Below, piece after piece: positions 11,436-22,570 of a stretch of DNA of 64,000 bases. Location: the NCBI GenBank assembly GCA_030765045.1, contig CM060965.1:151681374-151745373 (forward strand), in the 5' to 3' direction. A model generated the notes under the pieces. It searched no databases. It saw nothing but the letters and a program-made list of their open reading frames with translations, and was not told where the DNA came from. The DNA comes from Tenodera sinensis (taxonomy: Eukaryota > Arthropoda > Insecta > Mantodea > Mantidae). How positions within the stretch are numbered: position 1 is the first letter of the stretch; each line of letters opens with the position of its first letter. The translations under genes and the position numbers were made by a program.

Positions 11436-12394
11436 CAGCCATGGAAAAAATGACTAAGCACACTCTGAGAACAGAAAATTTCAAAGTCCCACTTCGAACT
11501 GCAGTGCAGATTACACCGGTTGGTACTTGCAATATGCAGTTAAACCGAGCTAATAGACTCAGCGCCATATGTTACCATCTGTCAAACATATACATAGGCT
11601 GTCTCTTGAATCGTGTCTGCATTTGTATTGGTACCTGATACAGAAAGAGGGGTGGTGCAAGAACTAGCACCATACTTCCCATTCTTCCTTAGCCAATTTG
11701 TTAACAAACCCAAATATGTTTCTGCCTGATGCTATGTGAATTGGTAGTTCTACTTGTAGGAGGAGCAGCAATATCCAATAAACCGAAACAACCAATGACA
11801 TGTTTCATAAGGCATGAAGTACCCTGAATACGATAAATTAGTCATATTACCATAAAAAACATGGCCGGTGGTAGAGCGTATATATGAATGTGCCAATAGG
11901 CGTTTTGATCCCCAAGCAAATACAGCTCAGAGGTAACGCACGCTCTTTGAGAAATGGTGAACTTATGTTCAAACCTCGGTGACAGAAAATACTTCTTTCC
12001 TCCCTTTATTTTGTTTCTTCTATTTTCATGTTCTAGTTCATATTTTTAATTTAAAGAAATATATGTTTTATGCAATATTAGTTAAGAATTGAGTATTAGA
12101 CATATGCATGTATATAGAGAACTCTAAAGGACAGTTCAACCCTCAGGGTTTGGCTTACTTATTTCGTGAGCGTTTCTGTGCATGTTGGTGAAAAATGGTT
12201 CTTTTGATTGTACTCCGGTTGCTATTTTATGTTATAAAGTAATAAACCGTGTCTTATCTCACTGTGTACAAGCCTGCTTTGGAGCATAGTGCATGCACCT
12301 TGTGTGAACCATGCTCTGGTTACTTTGTGTGCTTCCGTGAGGCTGAAGTGACACTTAGAAAATTTACAGTTCTCATTCTTTTTTTCCATGGCTG
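11436..12394. mobile_element. non-autonomous Tc1/mariner-like DNA element
   Basis: The ends are inverted repeats: CAGCCATGGAAAAAATGA from 11,436 and CAGCCATGGAAAAAAAGA read back from 12,394. Both sides are flanked by TA (11,434-11,435 and 12,395-12,396). Removing it restores the family E sequence (TTCCTTGTAGGTA joined to CAAGGAG). At 959 bp it encodes no recognisable transposase. Around 11,920-11,990 there are tRNA-like A- and B-box motifs (GCTCAGAGGTAACGCACGCT and GTTCAAACCTC), perhaps an internal SINE fragment. Confidence 0.75.
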
Positions 12395-12951
12395 TACAAG
12401 GAGAATATGGGAATACAGTGAACTTTGGGCAATAATTAAATCTTCTAAAGCCTTCAAATTCCATTCTCTTTGCACGGTTAACATAGAAAACTGAATAACG
12501 ATGTTACATTTGACGAAAGTAAAAGTTCTCCAAAACTCACACAAATAACAAGGCATATCTCTGAAATGGTTCACTCTATAACAAATTTATTTAGACATAA
12601 ATTGTGTATTTTAGCAAGATCTACATTTTTTTGTATAGTAAGGATTTGGTCTACCTTTACCAGTTATGTAAAAATCATCCACACTAAATAGGACTACATG
12701 GGCTATAGCCAGAAAATTCAAGATATACATTTTATTTGTGATAAAAGTATCTCAAATATATGGCATTTTAATCAAAATAATTAGACCATTTTCAAAACAA
12801 TTAAAATTTTCAAAAATATTTCCATGTAGAGGGTAGTTTAGGATGGATGAATTTTCTTCAAAATCTTCACATCGCATCCTTGAAAGACATTAAACTTAAA
12901 TACCAACTTTGGTTTTTAATCAACTTTTTGTTTTTGAGTTATGCTGTCCAC

Positions 12952-13012
12952 AGACACACACACACACACACACACACACATGCACACACGTGCGTGCACG
13001 TGCACACACACA
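12952..13012 (+). repeat. (CA)n microsatellite
   Basis: About 60 bp of CA/CACG repeats inside family E copy 1, at the position where other copies have a short CAGACACACAGACC. Confidence 0.9.
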
Positions 13013-13143
13013 GACCTTTTTATAAAAATGCTTTTTGTTTTTTATTCATAGGGCCTCAAAACATATATTTCCAGTGAAATCTTGACATTGAATACTACAT
13101 TGAATACAATTCTTCTACTTTACTATACGTAGTAGAGAAAGTA

Positions 13144-13987
13144 ATAAGCAAAATCAAGAAAAATACACAACCTTTCAAAAAATATGCATACTGCATGCAT
13201 AAAAAGCCCATTTTCACATAATGTTATTAAACAGAACTTTAGTTGACAGCAGCTGAGGGGTGAATGTTCTCTTAGAAAATGAAGACAGAAGCTTCAGTTT
13301 CTTGGAAGGCTATTTGTCAAGAAAGTAGATACTAAATGAGAGAGAGCAGTTACTTTTAATACAGATATATCAGCTTTGAGCACAACCATGAATTTATCTT
13401 AAATGACCTAATTTAAGTTTTAAGCCCAAGTCTAGTTTTACATATAAACTGCAGCCTTTACAAAGTTACTTAAATAATAATCATTATAAGTATGATTTCA
13501 GAATTTTTATTCGATTTTCAAGCAAATGCTCTAAACCCTCCTCACAGTGCAACTGATAAGCAGGTGGAAGACAAGTGATCCTCAGTGTGCAGCAAAGGGT
13601 GCACTGAACAAAAGTTAGGAGAAGTTTGCATTATATGGCACTTTTCCCAGTTAATGGGTTAAGGTCAGTTTTGTATATGGTATAGATTCCGTAGAAGCAA
13701 CAGAACATTAATCTAGAAGAGGTACTGGTGCACAAAATAAATACAAAGTTTGTGCAAATTATTTAATGATAGCATTGCAAATGAGCAGTTTCATAAGAAT
13801 TCATGCTCTGAAATATATCTGCACATATTTTAGAATACTGCTAGTATAAATCACAGGTAATGGACTGCCATCTATGTGCTTTATTAGATGACATAAGTTG
13901 TACTAATTCTTAGAAGTTTAAGGCAACATACAACAACATATTGATGATAATTTTTTAACTAAATTAAAGTATCTAACATTACATTAC
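13144..13987. other. intronic DNA downstream of receptor exon 4
   Basis: If the receptor gene continues leftwards, this is its next intron. I searched by eye on the minus strand for the expected C-terminal T-Y-x5-Q-F exon here and further left and did not find it. Confidence 0.4.
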
Positions 13988-13991
13988 CTAC

Positions 13992-14185
13992 CATGTATGT
14001 TGTCTCTTGTGCTGCATTGCACATGAGATATAATGGAGCTACATTTATTAAAAATGCAATAAAAGTACTAAGTAGCGTAGTTGATTCCTCCTTTCTTATT
14101 CCCGATAAAAAGCAGTATAGTGAAAATGTTATCAGCACAAACTCAAAGATAAAAATTATGATATAGACTGCAGATAATGCATGAC
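13992..14185 (-). CDS. gustatory receptor, exon 4 of those seen
   Basis: Encodes a late transmembrane part of an insect gustatory receptor, a taste-type seven-transmembrane protein of the plasma membrane. On the minus strand a T-rich acceptor (TTTCTTTCACAG) is followed at 14,185 by codons that complete a glycine split with the exon at 15,072-15,159 (phase 1). The peptide holds a hydrophobic segment (SAVYIIIFIFEFVLITFSLY), a short polar loop around GIRKEES, and a second hydrophobic stretch ending LYLMCNAAQETTYM. The C-[DN]-A-A pattern after a membrane segment is typical of the family. The donor is ATG/GTAGGT at 13,992 (phase 0); TAG/GTAATG four bases further on (13,988) is an alternative. No stop codon within the exon. 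Confidence 0.75.
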
Positions 14186-14333
14186 CTGTGAAAGAAATAG
14201 AAAGCAAAAGCATAAAGTTACTGTTATTGTTTGCATAAATATGCTTGTTTATACTTCATATGTTGGGGCATACAACATCCGCTCAATTTTAGTTAATTAT
14301 TGAGAAAATTGTTGACGCTACATTACTTAGTTT

Positions 14334-14810
14334 CATTAGCTCTTGTTTTTTAGGCTGGGACATGCCTCCTGCATTCCATTGTAGAATTCTTAAAGTATTG
14401 GAATTGTTGTGATGAAATTTGCCTAAAGATGTCCCCACCCGGAGATCCGACTCATATTCATGTATGTGGCTTTCATGTAACTGTTTTCTTAACGGGCACC
14501 AGTTTTACAATGTGGCAGTTACATCACCCGACTTAAACCCCCATTTTGCAAGGGGGACCACACCTATCATTGGTCAACGGGTCCAACGAACTTAGCCGGG
14601 AGGACTAAATAGGTGGTATTTAGATCCACCGACCTTCCTTTTGCCTCACCAATATGTGTCCTGTGTAACGATCCAGCAGAAATGAACGAAGACCACTTGA
14701 AGACCTGTGAAGCATTAAGATCAGAAGAAACTACAGTTCAAAAGTATTGGAAAGCACGAATGCTAATGACTTCATTGCCAGATGCAACACACTAGAAAAC
14801 AACAACAACA
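14334..14810 (+). mobile_element. LINE-derived short insertion, internally deleted
   Basis: Flanked by a perfect 14-bp target duplication, ACATTACTTAGTTT, at 14,320-14,333 and 14,811-14,824. The right part (about 14,640-14,795) encodes the last zinc-knuckle-like piece of the LINE seen at 28,546-29,416: C-V-L-C-N-D-P-A-E-M-N-E-D-H-L-K-T-C. It ends with CACTAGAAAACAACAACAAC. The left part (14,334-14,620) is unrelated to that coding end and may be the LINE's 5' region (ACCCGGAGATCCGACTC, GGGGGACCACACC). It sits in the short intron between receptor exons 3 and 4. Confidence 0.75.
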
Positions 14811-14824
14811 ACATTACTTAGTTT

Positions 14825-15071
14825 TTAATACAAAAGAAAAACATGTTTCAAAAGCCATTCATTTCCATCCTCAGTACCTGAGACAACCACTATGATGAAT
14901 GATGCAGGTAACTAACTAGGAACCTAGGATGGGAGCAAACAGCTCCTGTAACTTGTTTTCCTTATTAAAAAAGTAAGTGATGTAGCATCAAGATTGATTC
15001 AATAACTAACAAATTATTAATATATATCACTTTCACCAGGTCCAAATACACAATGTTAATTTTATACTCAC
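14825..15071. other. intron between receptor exons 3 and 4
   Basis: AT-rich intronic sequence; no further feature seen. Confidence 0.5.
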
Positions 15072-15159
15072 CTGTTTGATTTGCCAGCTGACTTAATTTT
15101 AACCATAGAATTCTAAATTTTCCAAGGGTCCAAGGATCAACAATTTCTTCAGTTTTTAT
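15072..15159 (-). CDS. gustatory receptor, exon 3 of those seen
   Basis: An 88-bp minus-strand exon with an acceptor TTTTTAACCTTATAG before 15,159 and a donor ACAG/GTGAGT after 15,072. Read in phase 0 it gives IKTEEIVDPWTLGKFRILWL and then KLSQLANQTG. The aromatic-leucine-rich run before the next membrane segment (W-L-K-L-S-Q-L) is the intracellular stretch commonly seen in insect gustatory receptors (family pattern: Y..LW.L...N..FG). The incoming phase (0) fits the phase-0 end of the exon at 45,032, and the outgoing phase (1) fits the exon at 14,185. Both phase matches and the family-like peptide make this a real exon, though it is short. Confidence 0.7.
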
Positions 15160-16077
15160 CTATAAGGTTAAAAACATGGATATTTGTGATATCTCACATG
15201 AATAGATATTTAAGGCCTTATCAAAGCAAACTTAAGTTCATCTGGAATTCTATAATTTTAAAAGTGCAATTATCTCTGAGCTGTGCAGTAAGAACAACAC
15301 ATGCTAAACTGACATAAAATAGTAAATATGCATGAATGGAACATAACACTGCCAATGAGTTGCCTTATTATTATATTTGTTTATGATATTATTTTTCTAC
15401 TGGACCTGAGAGTACCTTTAGTAACCCTACACTTCCTCTTATGATGCATACTAAGTCTATACAGCTATTTTATAATGATAATAGTGTGGTCTGCCTAAAT
15501 CATTTATAAACCACTTTGAATTGGATACCTATATTTTAAATGCTTTAATTCTTGTGTTGTGAAAGCACATCTGTTGTTGGAGATAAAGTGTTTTACGGTA
15601 ACATTTTACTGTGTTACAAGTATGTCAAAGTTCATGATCTACAGGATTTAAAAGTGTGACCTTCCACTTTATTCAGATTCTTGTTTTAATTTGCAGTATT
15701 TTACAAAATAAAACTGTTTTCATTATTTTTTGAGGTATGAATTATACAAATTTATAGGTATAAGATTTTTTTAAGCATAAAAGGGTAAAAATATAAATGA
15801 ATGCTAAAACCTAAGATATCCTTGAATGCAAACTGGGATAAAAAAATTTTAATGTTTAGAAACAACATAATCTCAGAATCAGCAAATAAATAATGGCATA
15901 CCTCAACCACTGCATCCCATTCCACAACATGCACACCATACACAAGGAAGCAAAACTTATTGCTCATTGTAAATGTGAAACACCTCATCTAACATATTAT
16001 TAACAATAAAGGACAAGAAAGAGCAGTAAAAGGACCTGGTGGGTGTTTGCCAGGCAATAGCTTGTTAAACAGCTAAA
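15160..16077. other. intronic DNA of the receptor gene
   Basis: No recognised element. A minus-strand frame near 15,900-15,988 (FTFTMSNKFCFLVYGVHVVE) looks slightly membrane-like, but the receptor exons already join in phase without it, so I do not call it an exon. Confidence 0.45.
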
Positions 16078-16290
16078 GTAATATTACCTCTCCACCCCCC
16101 CCCCTCCCCCATGGTGCAACACTCTTTTCGGGCCATGGCCCTATCTCTTGGCTGCTGTGTCCCCCTATCTCTGCCCAACTATAGGCATCATGAGAGAGGT
16201 GCAGTGTCGGAGGGTAGGACATGGTTAGCACTCTCACCCCTCCTGGCAGGTATATGCAGTCTTCACAACCAGAGCCCACTACTCTGGTAA
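16078..16290 (-). mobile_element. 'SINE A' copy, decayed
   Basis: Reverse-complement similarity to the complete SINE A: GGGCCATGGCCCTATCTCTT matches the AGGCCTTGGCCC region, and GCATCATGAGAGAGGTGCAG, then TAGGACATGG and CCCCTCCTGGCAGG match the central block. The tRNA-like head at the right-hand end is lost. Confidence 0.55.
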
Positions 16291-16544
16291 TATTATATTA
16301 ACTACTCCTAAACAGTATATGATTGGATAGATATGTATATGTATTTAACTTTTGTACAAACAATACATAGGTAATTAAATTTATTGACAGGTCCAATGCT
16401 AAGCTTTATAATACTGCATTTGGGTGGTCTGGAAGTGTCCTCATTGGCAGCTGGTGGGCTGTAATTCATCTTCGTAATGTATCTCAGGCATGCCCTATAG
16501 TTTATATCCAGAGACATCACTGGTCAGTCCATGCACTGGATATC

Positions 16545-17396
16545 TTCCTTCTCGTCCACTAGGTGGGCTCTTTACAGACTTGCATAATCATCCATAAAGA
16601 TGAAGTGTAAACCAACTGCACCTCTGAAAAGTCGTACATATGGTTCCGGTACCTCGTCTCTGTACCTCTGGGCATTCACAGCACCGCCATTGAAGATATG
16701 CAGAATCTGTACATCCATTGAACGTTAAGCCTGCCCACATGAGTATGCCACCACAACCAAATGAGCGTGTTTCCACAATGTTTGTGGGATAAAACTGGTT
16801 CCTTATGCTCTTCAAATTATTGTGTGATGGGAATCATTGTTCAAACCAAATCTAGGCTCATCTGTAAACAGCACGTTCCTCCAGTCATTCAAGCTCCAAT
16901 GTTGACATTGCTGACTCGAAGATAAACAGGGTGGTATGTGTGCTTGAGTAAGTGAAGCACACACTGCTGGATGCCTGGCCTGGAGATCGATTGCCCTGAG
17001 TCTCTGGTATACAGTTTGCCTCAAAAATCAAACACATGAGGCTACTACAAGCTCAGAAGACAGCTGTTGTGTAGGCAACCTCCACTGTCATCGTGCTGTT
17101 ATGATCAAATATCGGTCCTGTCCCGTCATTGTGACGCTTGGGTTGCCATATAAAAGCATCTGACGAACACCTCCTGTTTGTTGCAACCATCGCTAAAGAC
17201 TGGAAATGACACTTTGTGGCACACTCAGGACTCGAGATACTGCTGTCGGTTTCTGAATTGCCTCTAGATGTCCAATTATTCTACCCTTCACAACAGGATC
17301 CACTTGACATTGTTGTGGCATGTTGGTGCTGTCCTGTAAACACTGCGAAGAAACAACCCTCTGTTCATAGTGAGAAAACAATAACGAATGAGCCAC
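16545..17396 (-). pseudogene. Tc1-like transposase relic
   Basis: Reads right to left in several frames. The start (about 17,340-17,193) has an N-terminal helix-turn-helix type sequence with RIIGHLEAI and AVSRVLSVPQSVI. Next (17,024-16,815) come R-L-R-A-I-D-L-Q-A-R-H-P and WRNVLFTDEPRFGL, the D-E-[SP]-R-F block with the first catalytic aspartate of the Tc1/DDE family. A G-G-I-L-M-W-A-G-like block follows (16,760-16,735). An MDWPVMSLDIN-like piece (16,545-16,510) replaces the family's D-W-P-A-x-S-P-D-L-N. Stops and shifts occur between blocks. A terminal-repeat-like ACTAGTGTCCAAAAGTTAAG, read on the minus strand, lies at about 17,546-17,572. I did not find its partner on the left. Confidence 0.8.
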
Positions 17397-17579
17397 GCTC
17401 TCTTGTATTGGTTTGCTTCTCTGGTTTGGTTGATTCTTGAAGCATGTATCCTCTTACCCATCATAGACCACAAGTAAAGAAAGGCGCTCACTGTGTTAAC
17501 TTTAATGGGCTTGGTCACAGCTTCTCCCTTTAGTTCCCTTTATCCGAATTATGCTTAACTTTTGGACACTAGTGTATAC

Positions 17580-18259
17580 TGCATCAATAAGTGAGCATCA
17601 TTTCAACCCTTTCTTTCATTCATCATCGGATATCCCTACCCGGTTGTTAAAGGATCATGTTTTTTGCCAAAAAGATTAAGTCAGCACTACCAGTGCACTC
17701 ATGCTTCAGCAGCCGCAGTCTGTATGTCGTGAGATTGATGTTAAATATCGGGTTATTTTAAGCTCTATGGATTCCGGGCTCATTTGAGCCTCTTTTCACC
17801 CATCATCTGATATCACCTACCAGGTTAAGGGAACTTAAATTTTAAAAAAGGGTCTTACAGGAGCAAGGAGTACCTATCGTAAACTCCCGCTAGAGCGAAA
17901 TCGATACTCCTATTTAGTTAGCTGGATCTTCTCTAGACAGAACTACTAAACTTTATACATATGACTTGTCTCCAGACGACTTATTACAATCATCACAGAC
18001 CATACAACTAACATCACTGCAAACCAAGGTTTGTACGAACCTTGCTGCAGATATACCTGTGCTGTGCCATGTGCATGTGGAGAATAATCGTAATATTTAA
18101 CTCACATGGCCAGCAGATGGTAGTGTAAAGCTTTATTTGAATTTGCTTTAAATAAAGGAAACAAGAATTACACATATGAGAAAACTGTGGCTTGGCACCC
18201 ATGGTGGCATTCTTGTCGAGTAAACGTGGCCGAAAATCTCTTTGTTGAACTTATAACAC
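17580..18259. other. no gene; short imperfect repeat pair
   Basis: Two related stretches of about 45 bp (around 17,610-17,655 and 17,785-17,830; CATCATCGGATATCCCTACC versus CATCATCTGATATCACCTAC) sit about 175 bp apart. Otherwise nothing recognised. Confidence 0.4.
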
Positions 18260-20640
18260 AGAATGACAACATGGAGGTACACCTACCCCGGAACCCACAT
18301 TTTGACATGGATTTGGGCGCTTTAATCCTGAGATTTTGGATTTAGTTCTTACTAGAAACACGGCACTTTCAAATAACTTCATTGTATATCACAGCCTAGA
18401 CGCTGACCATTTTCCTGTGCATTTCGACATCCACGGTGTATTTACAGCATGTCCTTTTGACTTAAACATGTTGACACGAAATGGCACTATTTCACCATGG
18501 AAATGCACAAGATGGCACAGCTTAGGCTAATATACCATATGAAGCAGACGTAGAAGTCACTGATCAAAATTGTCTTGCCTTGCTACATACTGTCAAAAGA
18601 AACACTATCACATACACCACAAGACCATCCAGTTTCTGCATTATCCTGAGGTGGAGCAGCGGAGTCGCCGCTTGATGAGACTGTCAGGGCGAACACAAAG
18701 TGCTAGTAAAATGGCTACGCAACATCATTCGGCAACAAATTTAACTTAACAGAATTGAACAGTGGGAATTCAAAATGCTGAGGACCACCCATTCGCACCA
18801 TTCTTTATGGAAATTATAAAGGGCATTGAAGGTCTCCTCGAGCGTCAACTCCACAACTGAGGCGCTGCACACTCAACTTGGCCTGCATCTCTCCCATCAT
18901 CAGGATATATATATGTCCGCTAGTACGTAGGAAATTGCCTAAAGGGAAAGTCGTTGGCTTGGACAAAGAGACTAATGAATTTAAACATCTCCCGAGTAAA
19001 GCTCTGGTGCAACTCACTACTGTGCTTTTCAAATGGGAAGAGTTCTCATCTGCAGCCAATGAGATACGTCTACACGCACAGCGTTGCAAGCTCATTACCC
19101 CCACTCTTCATATTTATTGGCGCGCGTCAAGCCCCACTTAAGGGGAAAGCAATATGACAACACAGCAGGACTCCGATTGGTTACCGGCCTGGAGACGCTC
19201 AAGGATAAACTCCTTCCCATTTGAAAAACACAGTAAGATATTCAACTCCGGCTTGCAGCACGATTACTTCCCTTCCAGTTGGAAACACACCAGGCAACCT
19301 CAAAAGTACCACCCCATTAATCTCTTGTCTAGTATTGGTAAATTGCTCAAAAAAGGTATACTTTGTTGACTCCAAAAATAATTTTCGGAACTACATGAAC
19401 TTTCAAATTCTCAATTTGGCTTCAGAAAAGGGCACTCCAGAAACTTGCTGTTTCTAAGACTGGCAGATGACGTCATAGAGCAACTTAATAATGGTGCCTT
19501 AATGTTGGCATTATTTCTGGACGTAGAAGTCGCCTTCAACCAGAGCTGGCATAATGGCCTCATTTACAAATTGCACTACAACTTTCCTTGTCTTAAACAT
19601 TATTTGCTTTTGCTGTACAATTTTTAGAAAATCTGCGCTTCTATGTCCAAGTGGACCGCTCTTCCTACCGGGAGAGAGTCATGCAAGCTGGCGTCTCACC
19701 AGGAGCAATGATGTCTCCTTGTTAGTACATACTTTTCACCAAAGACTTTCCCTTGGACGCCAGAAGCAAAGTCGCCATATACACCAACGACACTGTAATT
19801 AAGAAAAACCAAAACCGAAATGCTGTGGCACAACAGTGCATCCGGGCCAAGGCCTACCGGTCGACCACTGCGTTCCCCACCCCTGTACACCACAGGCATC
19901 ATGAGTGCGGGTGGGACGTGGTCAGTGCACTGGTCCCTCCCGGCCGATTATGTGGTTTTCTCAACAAAGGGCGACTACTTTTCAGTCAAGCAACTCCTCA
20001 ATTTGCCCCTCAGGGACCTAATGAGGCTGAGTGTGCCCCAGACCAGGTCTTCCAGTGGGAGAAAATCCCCACGCCAGTTCCGGGTCCGTGCAGCAGCGCT
20101 ACCACCATGCTAAGGACATGACCAATATACAACTGAGACCACTGTTTACAACCACCACAAAAATCCTCCTTTTAGTCTGGCAGAAATGCTGAGGTATGTG
20201 GACTGCTTCCTCTCATGGTTCCATGATTGGAAAATTGAAATCAACCCAAACAAATGCCAGCTCATCCATTTTCAAAGAGGCATCACACCTTGGCAATGAA
20301 CCTAATGGTCAGTGATCAAACATTGTGCTGCCATCAGCAAGTCAAAAACCTAGGCGTCACCATGAACCACAAAATGTGCTGGTGCCCCACCTAAAAATAC
20401 TGCCAACAAAGGCAGGCAGTGATTAAAGTTATGCGCTGCCATCTTCTACAGCAAAAAGATGGACTTAAAATCAAAACTTACTGTGTACAAATATTTCATT
20501 CTTTATGTGGTCTGTAAGCTTGTGTGGCCAGGACCATCACCTCTACCACTGTAAAATCCTTTCCCTCTGTAAAATCCTCTCCGCTCCCTTCAGCACTTCC
20601 AGCCATATCGTTCACCAAGAAACCAACTTACCAATTATTC
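18260..20640 (+). pseudogene. Jockey-like LINE, endonuclease end to reverse transcriptase
   Basis: A decayed non-LTR retrotransposon. At 18,336-18,440 the frame gives M-D-L-V-L-T-R-N then L-D-A-D-H-F-P-V-H-F, the last catalytic block of the apurinic-type endonuclease (family: LDSDHLPV). At 19,500-19,560 comes the reverse transcriptase A motif (A-L-F-L-D-V-E-V-A-F-N); at 19,620-19,700 an R-F-Y-V-Q-V-type and Q-A-G-V-S-P-G-A block. The YADD box reads Y-T-N-D (about 19,780-19,800), so the second catalytic aspartate pair is damaged. After the SINE at 19,826-20,110, thumb-type pieces follow: WFHDWKIEINPNKCQLIHF and VKNLGVTMNHKMCW. Many frameshifts. Dead copy. Confidence 0.75.
19826..20110 (-). mobile_element. 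'SINE A' copy inside the LINE
   Basis: Reverse complement of SINE A: GGGCCAAGGCCTACCGG, CACAGGCATCATGAGTGCGG, GTGGGACGTGGTCAGTGCAC and CTCAGGGACCTAATGAGGCT. The tRNA-like head lies at the right (GGTGGTAGCGCTGCTGCACG on the minus strand). It interrupts the LINE reading frame just after its Y-T-N-D box, so it is the later insertion. I could not fix a target duplication. Confidence 0.75.
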
Positions 20641-21360
20641 AAGAGGCAGTGTTGAGAAGAGCCTCCTCCATATGAGCTTCTAATCAAAGACCATATATTG
20701 TATTCTGACGCTGGGCTCAGCGCACAACAATGGACAGATGGGGACCAGGCTGCTTCACTCCATATGTCGACCAGGAGAGAAAAAAAAGGGTTCAAGGTCA
20801 GATTGCCTCGTGCAACCGTTTGCATGTATGTGACTGTAACAATGGAAGTGGTAGAAACAAAAGGGATTTCTCTAGCACCTTCTCGAGATTTCTAACTGAG
20901 CCATTTCCGGTGTGTGTGTGGACCTTGAGAAATATCTGTGACATCATCCCCATATATAAGGATACGACACCTGTGCGTGAGTGTGGTGTGTGTGTGTTCA
21001 ACTCATGTGTATTAGATAACTGCTATCTTACATCACCCCACGCATAGCAGTATGCACTTAATAACCTCAGTTGACACGGTATTACCATTACAATTCATTC
21101 TCTAGCCTAGTGCAGTGAAAAACATCACTGGTATTTGGGATAATTGCTGTTAACGAGCAGTGAGTGTCATGGAAAGTAAAAATAGTGACATTGATTGATC
21201 ATCAATTCCTTTCAAAAAAAGTCAAAGGTACAAAAAAATTCAAGTGAGCAAAACAGAAATTTAGGCAAAAATGCTTATCTGATACAACCAGTCGCGACTC
21301 ATGACCTAAACTATAGGTGAAGCTCTTATCACATGTCATTTCTGTTGGCATATTTCTCAA
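20641..21360. other. no recognisable gene
   Basis: Between the LINE and the hAT relic. Contains short GT-rich runs (about 20,910-20,930 and 20,980-21,000). No domain recognised. Confidence 0.4.
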
Positions 21361-22570
21361 TTATCTCATCATGAAAAGGCTGCCTCCTTTCTGGACATTC
21401 AGTAAGTTCTTATGAATGGAGATTTTGGCTAGAGATGTTAGTCTTTCTTGGGTTGCAGAGCTCCGCAAATAAGTATTTATGCGTTTGAGAGAAGAAAAGC
21501 TTCTCTCCACTGAAACGCTTGTTGACAACAGTTCTATGACGAGCAAAAAAAACTTTGTACACCTGTTCAAATACGCTAGTGTTTTCTTTGACCAACTTCA
21601 ATGTTTGTGCAATGGGAATGTTATACTGGTATTCTTCATTTACGTAAACAAAATCTCAAGTTCAGTTTACAAACATCTTATTTTAAATAAATTTGGATAG
21701 GTTTCCTGAATAGAGATGAGAGCATTAATGGGGAAAACATTGAATGCTGCAGGAATCTCAAAGAATCAGCGAGAGTACAAAACTGAGGTTTTCCAAGGTC
21801 TTGAAATCTAACGGTAATTTGCGCCAAGATCAAATCCAATATTTCAAAATATAACAAGTTGTACTTCTGGAAAAGTTCACCTTGGGACAGTTTAGCAAAT
21901 TTTTGCCCTTGACGACCCAACGAGGGGAGGCATTTGTTTAGCTGTTAAAAATTTACGAAAACTTCATCAGTTCATTTTCTTTGAAATATATATCTGTTTT
22001 CTATTTGCTTCTGATGGAAAACTATGTCAAGAGATATTTTTGAAGAATATCAAACAGAAGACTGGTAAACTGAAATATCTCATTAAAAACAATGACCAAA
22101 AATGCAACTTCAAAATCATTAATGTTATTGAGAATGCAATTTGAAAGTCAAATTGCTGTCTGGACAGACTCAAAATCATCTGTTATCTCCTGGAAAACAT
22201 TACTGAGATTATAGTTTTCTTCAACCACTTTAAGCACTTTTGAGAATGTACTCCATCAGGTGTTTGTTGTAGGGGGTACACGCCACCCTAGAAGGCTGAC
22301 TAGGACAGAGCTATGAAAAAATGAAAGGATTCCAGCAATATCAGCAAAACAGATGCGGTATTGAGAAATTTCATTAAGTGTGCTTTGTTTAAGTATACTC
22401 AGCATATGGGCAATGAGTAAAGACTACCAGAGGTGCAAAATCCATTACCTTTCTGTGCAAAACATTAAATGTCCACACATGACACTGGCGTCATCATAGT
22501 ACTGTCCAGCAAGTTTTGACTGATAGTCATATGGTCCCAATACTGAATTAACTAAGGCAAATATTGCTTT
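21361..22570 (-). pseudogene. hAT-type transposase relic
   Basis: The left end, read on the minus strand, gives SVERSFSSLKRINTYLRSSA followed by T-Q-E-R-L-T-S-L-A-K-I-S-I-H-K, the classic hAT C-terminal dimerisation block. Further right (about 22,545-22,440) is G-Q-Y-Y-D-D-A-S-V-M-C-G, matching the G-x-x-Y-D-G-A-x-x-M-S-G motif near the second catalytic aspartate. A WSTFSKVLKVVEENYNLSN-like stretch matches the R-W-x-S-x region (22,265-22,200). Several stops lie between. A different copy and orientation from the hAT at 4.5-9.2 kb. Terminal repeats not located. Confidence 0.75.

Larger units (their letters stand above)
11292..13143 (+). repeat. 'family E' repeat, copy 1 (interrupted)
   Basis: A dispersed repeat I cannot assign. 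Shared landmarks between copies: AATCTGATGTGTTGCACTCA, then ACTTTCTCTACTCTTGTA, then TTATTTCCTTGTAGG on the left; GCTATAGCCAGAAAATTCAA, GACATTAAACTTAAATACCA, GGGCCTCAAAACATATATTT on the right; and the end GTAGTAGAGAAAGTAA. The blocks ACTTTCTCTACT (left) and AGTAGAGAAAGT (right) are inverted copies. No protein-coding frame is conserved. This copy is split by the element at 11,436-12,394, and its CAGACACAC stretch has grown into a (CA)n run at 12,952-13,012. Confidence 0.7.

Noticed and set aside
11273..11638. 121-codon plus-strand frame with membrane-like start
   Set aside because: It spans the junction of family E and the nested DNA element, so the frame is accidental.
15752..15988. Additional receptor exon
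   Set aside because: Slightly membrane-like, but exons at 45,032 and 15,159 already join in phase and no convincing splice pair surrounds it.
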